Positions 1-6,997 of a stretch of 9,035 nt of DNA are shown piece by piece. Origin of the DNA: Prevotellaceae bacterium (GTDB lineage: Bacteria > Bacteroidota > Bacteroidia > Bacteroidales > UBA932). Under the pieces are notes generated by a model. That model made no database searches. It saw nothing but the letters and a program-made list of their open reading frames with translations, and was not told the DNA's origin. Location: assembly GCA_031278495.1 (NCBI GenBank), contig JAITKG010000070.1:1-9035 (forward strand), written 5' to 3'. How positions within the stretch are numbered: position 1 is the stretch's first letter; each line of letters starts with the position of its first letter. The position numbers and the translations under genes were made by a program.

Positions 1-152
1 GTTACGGAGGCCCAATAAAGGTATATCAACATACCAGCAGTACGAAATCACAATGCAAAGAATACGCGCAATCACTGGGTTATAGTAAATACAATTATGA
101 AATCCAATACGATGGTTCAGGTGAAGCTTACTGTTACGCCTGTAATAACTGA
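1..152 (+). CDS. 3' end of an unrecognised protein gene (partial, truncated by window edge)
   Basis: Reading from base 3 the plus strand is open for 49 codons and stops with TGA at 150-152. There is no start because the gene enters from the left. The peptide begins YGGPIKVYQH and ends EAYCYACNN. It is rich in Tyr, Ser, Gln and Asn, and has three cysteines, two of them in a C-x-x-C arrangement (CYAC) just before the end. The composition looks like real protein rather than a chance frame, and the other two plus frames stop early (at 16-18 and at 92-94). The cysteine pair could bind metal or form a disulfide, but that is inference. I do not recognise the family. It converges on the leftward operon, so it is a separate transcription unit. 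A chance open frame of this length at an edge remains possible. Confidence 0.55.
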   Translation, partial: YGGPIKVYQHTSSTKSQCKEYAQSLGYSKYNYEIQYDGSGEAYCYACNN

Positions 153-195
153 TTATATAAACAAATGGATAAGACATTAAACAGCCCTTAACACA

Positions 196-262
196 GCGTT
201 TCCACCAAACGCCACCTCCGTTGCGCCGTGTTCCCGTTGGGGTTTCATCGCGCAACCGGAGG
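196..262. repeat. pair of adjacent inverted repeats in the convergent spacer
   Basis: A short perfect stem (196-201 with 207-212, loop ccacc) is followed three bases later by a longer stem, 215-226 with 250-262, interrupted by a single unpaired C. Neither is followed by a T-run on either strand, so they do not look like ordinary factor-independent terminators. They could stabilise the 3' end of the plus-strand transcript, or be a copy of a dispersed intergenic repeat. Only this one copy is present in the window, so the repeat idea is inference. Confidence 0.35.
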
Positions 263-400
263 GAAAAATATAGCATAGAAGAATACATCGCATTTCAAAA
301 TAAATTCAACATTCCGTATGAAGAACGTTTTTTGTTCGACTGGATAGCGTAATATCGCCCCTTCGGGGCTTGCACGCCGCCCGAAGCGCGGGGTAAACGG

Positions 401-437
401 AAAAAAGTGGAGGCTGCCTGCGGCAGCCTCCACTTTT
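401..437 (-). terminator. factor-independent terminator of the susCD operon
   Basis: There is a perfect 16-bp inverted repeat (403-418 with 422-437) with the 3-base loop tgc. Read on the minus strand it begins 18 bases after the TAA stop of the terminal lipoprotein gene, and the right half of the stem runs into TTTTTT (complement of 401-406). That is the classic stem plus U-tract. On the plus strand the stem ends in cttttatt, a shorter T-run, so it may also stop transcription coming from the left-hand gene. Confidence 0.9.
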
Positions 438-455
438 ATTCATGCGCAGTGGTTT

Positions 456-1313
456 TTACTGTTTCACCCACCTGGTGTTTCTTGCATAGCCATAGGCGCC
501 GGCAAATGCGCCGCCGGCGGTTTTATTATTGTATATCTGGTAAGAATACGCGCTCAGCCCGCCAAGCAGTTTTATTTCCAGTGCGCCATTGCTATCCGCC
601 GTAATGTCTGTTTCCGGGAAAGCAATCCCTGCATTATTTGCCAATGTGCCATCCTTCACCGCAGCAAAATATGTTTTGAAATCCGGCTCGCCCCAGCCGG
701 GAAGTAATTCCTGCGACGGCAATGTCAATTTCATATTATTGACGGTAGCATATATCGTATGGCCTTTGTCGTATTCATAGGGAGCAAAACCTTCGATTTT
801 TATTTTCCTCTTATCCCCAGTAACGCCGGTAACGGTTATTTCATACGTTTTCCCATTATACCATGCATTACCCGTATTAAAATCTTCCGTAACCGTCCAT
901 ACGCCTTCCAATGCCTCCCACTGGGGCGGAATGAAAGGAGTTACAAACTCTATGGGATTACTGCAGGCTATGCCGTCTTTTGTAAGGACGTATCCTTTGG
1001 CATAGTACCGCGTATCATCGTCCAGGTCTTTGACCGACGCTTTAAATGTTACGGCGTCCGCCGCCACCGAAGACGACGCTGCAAAATCGGCGGTTTTCGA
1101 AAAGATAAAGCCTTTTTCAATAAAAGAAACGCCGCTACCAAAAGTAACCGTACCCGAAAAATTAGCAGAACTGCCCGTAACGCCGTTCACCTCTATTGTG
1201 ACGCCCGGCAAATTGGCAGGGTTCAGCATATAATCGTAATCCGCCTTTTTTAATTCCTCCGTACAGCTTGACAGGGCAAGCGCAAGGGTTAAAATATAAA
1301 ATACTTTTTTCAT
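456..1313 (-). CDS. surface lipoprotein with fibronectin III-like domain, SusE-like position
   Basis: The protein has 285 aa. Residues 1-16 are a lipoprotein leader ending in the lipobox LSSC (Cys17). The acidic residues just after the cysteine (CTEE) fit the export signal that sends Bacteroidota lipoproteins to the outer surface. Residues about 37-126 form a fibronectin III-like domain of the type common in this phylum (pattern EKGFIFS, then DDDTRYYAKGYV, then IEFVTP). Residues about 135-285 form a second beta-rich domain (GVWTV, YEITVTGV, IKIEGF, IYATVNNMKLTLPSQ) resembling the C-terminal domain of unnamed lipoproteins in SusCD loci. No enzyme motif is visible. The gene lies 28 bases after susD and is the last of the operon, where ligand-binding lipoproteins usually sit. 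A role in capturing the SusCD substrate is inferred from position. The start ATG at 1311-1313 gives a complete leader and follows an A-rich stretch. Confidence 0.85.
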   Translation of the reverse strand: MKKVFYILTLALALSSCTEELKKADYDYMLNPANLPGVTIEVNGVTGSSANFSGTVTFGSGVSFIEKGFIFSKTADFAASSSVAADAVTFKASVKDLDDDTRYYAKGYVLTKDGIACSNPIEFVTPFIPPQWEALEGVWTVTEDFNTGNAWYNGKTYEITVTGVTGDKRKIKIEGFAPYEYDKGHTIYATVNNMKLTLPSQELLPGWGEPDFKTYFAAVKDGTLANNAGIAFPETDITADSNGALEIKLLGGLSAYSYQIYNNKTAGGAFAGAYGYARNTRWVKQ

Positions 1314-1341
1314 ACTCTTTTTCTTTATTTATGTTTTATAT

Positions 1342-2838
1342 TTATTCGTTATTGTCTGCCTCCGAGATATCCGGGTTTTCCTGAATTTCGGATTGCGGGA
1401 TCCGGTAAATCCAGCGTTTGTCCCCGGCGGGTACGGCGAATTTAGCGGAAGAATAATGGTTAGATCCCGGATAGTTACGGTCAATTCCTTTATGCAGGCG
1501 TTTCAGGTCGAACATCGCAAATCCTTCGCCCCAGAGTTCAATACGGCGTTGCAGCCACACGTCGTCCACAGTTACGCTGGACTCGTTCCAACCTGGATTG
1601 CGCTGGGATAACAGTTCTTTCAGTACGGTTGCCGCCGCCGCGCCGGAACCTTTTTGCGCCAGCGCTTCCGCTTCAATCAGCGCCATTTCGCTGGCGCGCA
1701 TGTAGAGGTAGTCCATAGTAAATGCGCCGTCGTAGCCATATTTCAGGTTGGCATAAGGCAATTCCCATGCTACCGTTTTTTCTGCCGGCGTTATGGCCGG
1801 CTTAATCGAAGCGGGATTGGTCTGAAACCATTTTTTGCGGGCATCGCTTTCCGGAATACTTTCGTACAGGCGTTTATCGACCAGCCGGGCGGCATAATTC
1901 ACGCCGGCATATCCTGCCGTGAGGTTGGATATATGCGAGAAGAAGGACGCATAAAGCGTAGTGGTTTCCGTATTATGGTCGTAGCCCCACATCCATTCCG
2001 GGTTGTTGATATCCATAAAGCCGTCGAAGATGCTGCTTGCCGGCATAATGGCGTATCCCTTGCGGGCTTCCTTCGCTGCCGCAATGGCATTATCCCACTG
2101 TTCTACGAGCAGGCAGTAGCGCGCCAGAAGCCCATTGGCTACGGAATAGTCGACCTGGTTTTTCGAACTGCGGGTCCAGCCTTTCAAATTGGACACCGCC
2201 GTAGTCAAATCTTCTTCTACCTGCGCTAATACCGTTGCCACGCTGGCGCGGCTGGTGATATTTTCTTTCCCTTCGTTACTTGCATAATACATCGGAACGC
2301 CCGGACGTCCGCCGCTGGAGGACACGGGATATACATGCTGGTAGAATTGGACGAGATAAAAATAGGACATTGCCCGTAACGCCAACGCCTGACCGCGCGC
2401 CGCCAAAATAGCCGGCGACGCGGATTCAGCCGAAGTCATCGACAGGACGTTGTTCGCGCCCGCTATAACCGTGTAGAAATAGCGCCAGATAATATTGGTA
2501 CGGCGGTAGTCCCATTCGCGGTTGTCATGCAAATAGTCGAAATTAAACCAGTGCAGGGGAGTCATCACAATGTCGTCGGCCATCATGTCGGAACCATGCA
2601 GGATAGCCATGTATCCGAAAGAATCATGGGCGCCGTCACCCATCAAGCTGTTACTTATAAGCGTGTTATAAATAGCGTCTACAAACGACGTTACTTTGGA
2701 AGGATCAGCATCAGCCGCCCTGGCAGCCGCATCAGCCGTCATCGTACTGGTTACAGGTACGTCAAAGAAGTCCCCAGAGCAAGATACGCCCAGAAACACA
2801 ACCGACAATAGTAAAATGATAATTTTATTTGTTTTCAT
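1342..2838 (-). CDS. susD-like: SusD/RagB-family nutrient-binding outer-membrane lipoprotein
   Basis: This is the surface lid of the SusCD importer: it binds substrate outside the cell and closes over the SusC barrel. The product has 498 aa from the ATG at 2836-2838. An upstream in-frame TTG at 2847 would add three residues and is less likely, because MKTNK gives the standard leader. The leader ends at GVSC (Cys20). Family marks are the helix RGQALALRAMSYFYLVQFY (about residues 148-166), followed by RPGVPMYY, the TPR-type helical repeats, and the C-terminal block YLYMRASEMALIEAEAL, RRIELWGEGFAMFDLKR, YRIPQSEI, NP. The length is typical of the family. The gene follows susC after 18 bases, so the two are probably co-transcribed and perhaps translationally coupled. 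The substrate cannot be deduced from the sequence. Confidence 0.96.
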   Translation of the reverse strand: MKTNKIIILLLSVVFLGVSCSGDFFDVPVTSTMTADAAARAADADPSKVTSFVDAIYNTLISNSLMGDGAHDSFGYMAILHGSDMMADDIVMTPLHWFNFDYLHDNREWDYRRTNIIWRYFYTVIAGANNVLSMTSAESASPAILAARGQALALRAMSYFYLVQFYQHVYPVSSSGGRPGVPMYYASNEGKENITSRASVATVLAQVEEDLTTAVSNLKGWTRSSKNQVDYSVANGLLARYCLLVEQWDNAIAAAKEARKGYAIMPASSIFDGFMDINNPEWMWGYDHNTETTTLYASFFSHISNLTAGYAGVNYAARLVDKRLYESIPESDARKKWFQTNPASIKPAITPAEKTVAWELPYANLKYGYDGAFTMDYLYMRASEMALIEAEALAQKGSGAAAATVLKELLSQRNPGWNESSVTVDDVWLQRRIELWGEGFAMFDLKRLHKGIDRNYPGSNHYSSAKFAVPAGDKRWIYRIPQSEIQENPDISEADNNE

Positions 2839-2856
2839 TATATTCAATTTTAAGGG

Positions 2857-5800
2857 TTAAAGACCAATAAATACGCCTAAAGACAGGCTGCGCAAGGCTG
2901 AGTAAACACCAACATAGGTTGAACCGTTAAATGACTGGCGCGGGTCAAACCCCTTGCGCGCCGACGCCAGCCACAGGTTGTCGCCGCTTATGTATACGCG
3001 TAACGAACGGATTTTTACTTTGTCAATCACGCTTTTTGGGAACGTGTATCCCAAAGTTATATTTTTCAAACTGAAGTAAGAAGCGCTTGCCAAAAACCGG
3101 TCGGACTGGGCATTCAGATTCTGGTCGCCGGCAGAAAGGCGCGGCATGCCTGTATTGGTATTCGTGGGCGTCCAACGGGCATAAGCGTCCCTGTGCCAGT
3201 TTTTTCCGGCGCCGCTACCGCCGCCCATCAAACTTGAGTAGAACGAGTCATAGGCATAACCGCCCACCAGAAAAGCGGTTTGCACGCTCAGGTCAAATCC
3301 GTAAACCGTTACATCGGTGGATAACCCGCCGTAAGCATCAGGAAAAGCTGATTTGCCTATTTCGTAGAACGTCACTGCTGCATAGTCGTCGGTGGTTACT
3401 TTGTTCCCGTTGGCGTCGTCTTTATACCACAGGGATTTTCCCGTAGCGCCGTCCACGCCGGCGTATTTCGGCAGGTAGAAGTCGTACAGGGATCCGCCGA
3501 GTTTCCGCCAATAGCTTCCGGAGCGATACCCTGCGGGGTCGGTTTTATCGGCAGGCAATTTGGTTAATTTATTTTTCAGGGTAGTAACATTTGCCGATAC
3601 ATTCCACGTAATATCTTCCGTTTCCAGTATATCCACTTTTAATTCTATTTCCCAACCGCTGTTTTTCATATCAATTTGGTTGTCCCAAACCCATGCGGGA
3701 ATGCCGAAGGAAGATGGCAAGGGTTTTCGATAAATCATATCTTTGGTTTCCTTAATAAAGTAATCGATATTTAAGGTAATCCTGTCGAAGAATTTGGACT
3801 CAATGCCTATGGTAAGGTTGTTCGACTTTTCCCAAGTCAATCCCGGCGCACCTCTAAAGTTCAGTACCGGCGACGGGTATTGCCCGTCGGAAGTAATTAC
3901 ATACTGGTCTTCGTAGAGATTGTAGTAGCCGGGTATATTGTCATTACCTTGCGTACCATAGCTTGCCCTCAGGCGCAAATTGTCTATTTGGTCAATGTCT
4001 TCCAAAAACGATTCTTTCTTAATTCGCCAAGCTGCGCCTACCGACCAGAAATTACCCCAACGTACGTCGGGATGGAATAGAGAGGAGGCGTCGCGGCGGA
4101 AACTGCCCGAAAGCATATATTTATTGTCGTAACTGTATTCTGCGCGCGACAGGAAGCCTTCCAACCGGTATTTTCCCACATGCGACGTCAAGCTTTTTAC
4201 CGCGCCGGCATTAGCAAATTCAGGGTTGTAGGGGTCATAGAACTGCATTTTCGAACCTTCCATATGGGTAATTTCGTCCATTTTGATTTCGTGTCCTAAC
4301 AACACATCTATTTTATGTTTGTCAATTTCTTTGGAGTAGCTCAACAGCTGGTTGGCGTTTAACGCTACATACCGTTCTGCAATTCTGGCGCCGATACCGC
4401 CATAAGACTTACCATCGCCTACGATAGGGTTGCGGTATTCATTATAAGTGGCGTTAAATATGTCGTAAGCGATATTGACGGTAAAAGTAAAATCCGTCAG
4501 GAATTTTACTTCGCCGTAAGCGCGCGACGACAAGTTATCATATATCGTACGGGTATAGTCGTTTTGCAATACAAACAAAGGGTTTTGTTCCGGAGCATAG
4601 GCGCGGGTTTTCGTGGAAAGCACGCCGTTTTCAAAATTGCCCGAACCGAAGTCATAGGCATGTACGCCGTCCACGTAAATGGGCGCGCCGGTAGAGAGGT
4701 CATACTTGTAGACCGGATAAATCGGGGCAATATTTTGCGAGAACATAAAGATATTGGCATAATCAGCGCTGCCGCCGGATTCAATAGGGGTATTGGAGGT
4801 TGTTTGTGCATAAGCGAGGTTCACGCCTGCCTTAAAGAAATCCTTGAACTTTTGGTCTATTTTTCCACGCACATTTATCCTCGAGAAATCAGACCGGTCT
4901 ATATACCCTTTATCGTTAATGTAGCCCACAGACATATAGGCGTTGGTATTTTCCGTGCCGCCGCTCATATTAAAGTTGTATTCCTGGCGGACATTATTTT
5001 TGAAGGGGTCTGTCAACCAGCTGTCGTTCCACTTTCTTTCGGTAGCTGCCGGATTGATTTTTCCCGTAATGGGATTGACCAACTCGGCGTCGGCTACGCC
5101 TTTGAAGATATTGTAGCGCAGATATTCCGGTATTAACCCATTACTTGCCGTTTGCCCGGCAAGTAATGCGCCCATGCCGCTTTCCGCCAAAGCATTCCGT
5201 TGGGCTTCCCACATTAATTCATAGTAATCCTGCGGGCTGGTTACAACGTTATAAGCCGGCACCCCGCGAGAGTTCACCCCTACACGGGCGTCAAAGTTAA
5301 TTTTCACTCTGCCGGTTTCGCCTTTTTTAGTCGTAATCATAATCACGCCGTTGGATCCGCGTGCGCCGTACATGGAAGTAGCTGAAGCGTCTTTCAGTAC
5401 GTTTAATGTTTCAATGTCTTGCGGTGCAATGGAGTTTAGCGAACCTTCATAAGGCACGCCGTCTACCACAATGAGCGGATTCTGACCTGCCGAAATAGAA
5501 CCGATACCACGAATACGAATAGCCGCACTGCTTCCCGGCTGCCCGGTAGAGCTGGTCGTTTGTACGCCGGCAATAGCGCCTTCCAATGCTTTCGTTACGT
5601 TAGAAGTTTCGCCTTTTGCCAATTTTTCGCCTTTTATCACTGCGGCAGAGCCCGTGAACCGTTCTTTGGTAGTAATACCATACGCTACAACTACCACGTC
5701 TTCCAACCGCATGGCTTCCGCTTCCATTTCCACATTGATTACCGACCGCGAACCCACTGCTATTTCCTGTGTTTTCATTCCTATAAACGAAAATACAAGA

Positions 5801-6030
5801 ACCGCATTTTCCGGTATGGAAATTGTGTAACGACCATCGACATCTGTGAGTACAGCCGTTGTAGAACCCTTTACCGCTATGGACGCACCTACTAATGGCT
5901 GCCCGTTTTCCTTAACCACGCCGCTTACTTGGCCGGTTTGCGCCCACAAAACGCTAAGGCCTGCCGACAGCAAGCAAATAAAAAGCAACAAGGCTCTTTT
6001 TAAAGGATATATATATTCTCTCATAAACAT
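2857..6030 (-). CDS. susC-like: SusC/RagA-family TonB-dependent outer-membrane transporter
   Basis: This is the outer-membrane channel that imports ligands delivered by its SusD partner, powered by TonB-ExbBD. It has 1057 aa, a normal length. Residues 1-30 are a signal peptide ending VLWA before Gln31. Residues about 34-103 are the carboxypeptidase-D regulatory-like domain (GVVKENGQPLVGASIAV, TDVDGRYTISIP). Then comes the SusC linker EDVVVVAYGITTKERFTGS (110-128) and the plug domain (about 117-236) with the signature PLIVVDGVPYEG, IETLNVLKDASATSMYGARG, NGVIMITTKKG. The rest is the beta barrel, ending with the usual RKGFDPRQS region and LSLGVFIGL. There is no added sigma-regulator N-terminal extension of the FecA type, so no anti-sigma signalling is suggested. 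ATG codons at 6030 and 6024 are both possible starts. No frameshift is seen. It lies 42 bases after the barrel gene. Confidence 0.97.
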   Translation of the reverse strand: MFMREYIYPLKRALLLFICLLSAGLSVLWAQTGQVSGVVKENGQPLVGASIAVKGSTTAVLTDVDGRYTISIPENAVLVFSFIGMKTQEIAVGSRSVINVEMEAEAMRLEDVVVVAYGITTKERFTGSAAVIKGEKLAKGETSNVTKALEGAIAGVQTTSSTGQPGSSAAIRIRGIGSISAGQNPLIVVDGVPYEGSLNSIAPQDIETLNVLKDASATSMYGARGSNGVIMITTKKGETGRVKINFDARVGVNSRGVPAYNVVTSPQDYYELMWEAQRNALAESGMGALLAGQTASNGLIPEYLRYNIFKGVADAELVNPITGKINPAATERKWNDSWLTDPFKNNVRQEYNFNMSGGTENTNAYMSVGYINDKGYIDRSDFSRINVRGKIDQKFKDFFKAGVNLAYAQTTSNTPIESGGSADYANIFMFSQNIAPIYPVYKYDLSTGAPIYVDGVHAYDFGSGNFENGVLSTKTRAYAPEQNPLFVLQNDYTRTIYDNLSSRAYGEVKFLTDFTFTVNIAYDIFNATYNEYRNPIVGDGKSYGGIGARIAERYVALNANQLLSYSKEIDKHKIDVLLGHEIKMDEITHMEGSKMQFYDPYNPEFANAGAVKSLTSHVGKYRLEGFLSRAEYSYDNKYMLSGSFRRDASSLFHPDVRWGNFWSVGAAWRIKKESFLEDIDQIDNLRLRASYGTQGNDNIPGYYNLYEDQYVITSDGQYPSPVLNFRGAPGLTWEKSNNLTIGIESKFFDRITLNIDYFIKETKDMIYRKPLPSSFGIPAWVWDNQIDMKNSGWEIELKVDILETEDITWNVSANVTTLKNKLTKLPADKTDPAGYRSGSYWRKLGGSLYDFYLPKYAGVDGATGKSLWYKDDANGNKVTTDDYAAVTFYEIGKSAFPDAYGGLSTDVTVYGFDLSVQTAFLVGGYAYDSFYSSLMGGGSGAGKNWHRDAYARWTPTNTNTGMPRLSAGDQNLNAQSDRFLASASYFSLKNITLGYTFPKSVIDKVKIRSLRVYISGDNLWLASARKGFDPRQSFNGSTYVGVYSALRSLSLGVFIGL

Positions 6031-6072
6031 TCAATTTAAAAATTTAGTATATTTGTTATTATTATGGCTGGA

Positions 6073-6909
6073 TTACAAGCTGCTCAAGCCGAAACTCAAC
6101 CGCAAAGTAATGCCTGCCGCCACCGGATACAATTTCTTGCTGTTATTGAAAAGACCTCCATAAAAAAACTTATATTCATCGGGTTTCGTTGCCGGCTGGT
6201 AAGTAATTAAACGCGTACCTACTACATCGTCGGGTTTTTTATTGAGATTCATAAGCCCATAATCGAAATACCCACCCACATACAGGCTGAACCGGTCGGT
6301 AAGGCGCCATTTGGCGCCGGCTTCCAGTGAGAGTTGCACGGACAAATTCAAATCCCAACCGGTAATTTCATCCACATCGTATTGACCAAAGCCATAATGA
6401 GGCAAGTTATCAAAAAGCAGCTTATATATAACATGATATCCGGACGTCGTCAAGTGTCCGGAAGTTTTGTATTGCGCAAGCAAGGGAATGCCTATTTTTG
6501 CGCCCAAAGCAGCATAAAAAGCCACTCGTCCGCCGGTTTCTCCCTGTACCATTACCGGAACCGTCAACAATGCAGTGGAAACCGTTTCTTTATAACCGGT
6601 ATAAGCATAGGCAAAGTCTATATCCCCTACCCTGTTTTTAGGGTAAGATACTGTTCCGTCCAACGATACATTTGCGCTATAAAACCCGAGTCCTGCACCG
6701 GTTTTCACGCTCCAGTTAGGCGTAAAGTAAAAGTTGTAGCCTAAGCCTGCCTGTGCATTATATCCCTTTTTATGGTTCGAGAAGTTCGATTCATATTGCA
6801 GCGACGACAAGCCATAGCCGCCGGCTATTGAAATTTCATGCCGGTGTTGCGCCACAGAGGGCAGGCCGGCACACAAAACAAGTAATAATAAAATGATTTT
6901 TTGTTTCAT
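6073..6909 (-). CDS. small outer-membrane beta-barrel protein
   Basis: The protein has 278 aa. Residues 1-20 are a signal peptide (MKQKIILLLLVLCAGLPSVA, cleaved before Gln21). The mature part is made of alternating amphipathic beta strands: EISIAGGYGLSSLQY, YNAQAGLGYNFYFTPNWSVKTGAGLGFYS, STALLTVPVMVQ, RVAFYAALGAKIGIPL, LSVQLSLEAGAKWRLTDRFSLYVGGYFDYGL and the closing AAGITLRLSFGL. This matches the outer-membrane protein beta-barrel families of Bacteroidota, here without an OmpA peptidoglycan-binding domain. I estimate eight to ten strands. It starts at ATG 6907-6909, after an A-rich stretch on the coding strand, and lies upstream of susC in the same direction. Its function is unknown. It could be a structural barrel, or an accessory of the importer or of the T9SS protein upstream. 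No catalytic motif is visible. Confidence 0.85.
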   Translation of the reverse strand: MKQKIILLLLVLCAGLPSVAQHRHEISIAGGYGLSSLQYESNFSNHKKGYNAQAGLGYNFYFTPNWSVKTGAGLGFYSANVSLDGTVSYPKNRVGDIDFAYAYTGYKETVSTALLTVPVMVQGETGGRVAFYAALGAKIGIPLLAQYKTSGHLTTSGYHVIYKLLFDNLPHYGFGQYDVDEITGWDLNLSVQLSLEAGAKWRLTDRFSLYVGGYFDYGLMNLNKKPDDVVGTRLITYQPATKPDEYKFFYGGLFNNSKKLYPVAAGITLRLSFGLSSL

Positions 6910-6955
6910 ATCTTTTTGTCTTTTTCGTTTTACATCTTTTCTTTTCCGCTTTGCC

Positions 6956-6977
6956 CGTCCCTCCGCAGGGAGGGACG
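6956..6977 (-). other. stem-loop between the T9SS gene and the barrel gene
   Basis: A perfect 9-bp inverted repeat (6956-6964 with 6969-6977) with a 4-base loop lies 20 bases past the stop of the T9SS gene and 46 bases before the start of the barrel gene. It is GC-rich, but on the minus strand it is followed by ggcaaagcgg rather than a T-run, so it is not a canonical terminator. It may protect the upstream 3' end, weaken read-through, or act as a processing site. I see no convincing TAnnTTTG Bacteroidota promoter in the 88-base gap. Confidence 0.5.
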
Positions 6978-6997
6978 AGGAGGCAGAAAAGTATTTT

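Larger units (their letters stand above)
153..455. other. non-coding convergent spacer with small inverted repeats
   Basis: This is the gap between the end of the plus-strand gene and the end of the leftward lipoprotein gene. Besides the terminator (401-437) it holds three inverted repeats: a 6-bp stem with 5-base loop (gcgttt 196-201, aaacgc 207-212); an imperfect stem of about 12 bp, cctccgttgcgc (215-226) against gcgcaaccggagg (250-262, one extra C), closing a 23-base loop; and a 5-bp stem, gcccc/ggggc (357-369). The stretch from about 263 to 350 is AT-rich without evident structure. I found no credible gene. A 23-codon minus-strand frame (248 down to 177) crosses the first two stems and is more likely accidental. 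Confidence 0.6.

Noticed and set aside
245..433. 62-codon minus-strand open frame in the spacer
   Set aside because: It starts inside the terminator hairpin, has no recognisable motif and overlaps small inverted repeats. A real small gene starting in the terminator stem is improbable.
759..1253. 164-codon plus-strand open frame opposite the lipoprotein gene
   Set aside because: It lies wholly within the antisense strand of a well-supported lipoprotein gene and is Arg/Lys-rich, low-complexity shadow sequence with no motif.
1654..2229. 191-codon plus-strand open frame opposite susD
   Set aside because: It is antisense to conserved SusD blocks. The composition is typical of a shadow frame and no domain is visible.
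2839..2847. TTG at 2847 as the susD start
   Set aside because: It adds only three residues ahead of MKTNK. The ATG at 2836-2838 gives a standard lipoprotein leader and a common start codon.
4564..5136. 190-codon plus-strand open frame opposite susC
   Set aside because: It is antisense to the SusC barrel, has no signal or domain, and susC is intact across it.
6031..6072. Separate promoter for susC
   Set aside because: The 42-base gap is AT-rich but I could not find a convincing TAnnTTTG element with an upstream TTTG on the minus strand.
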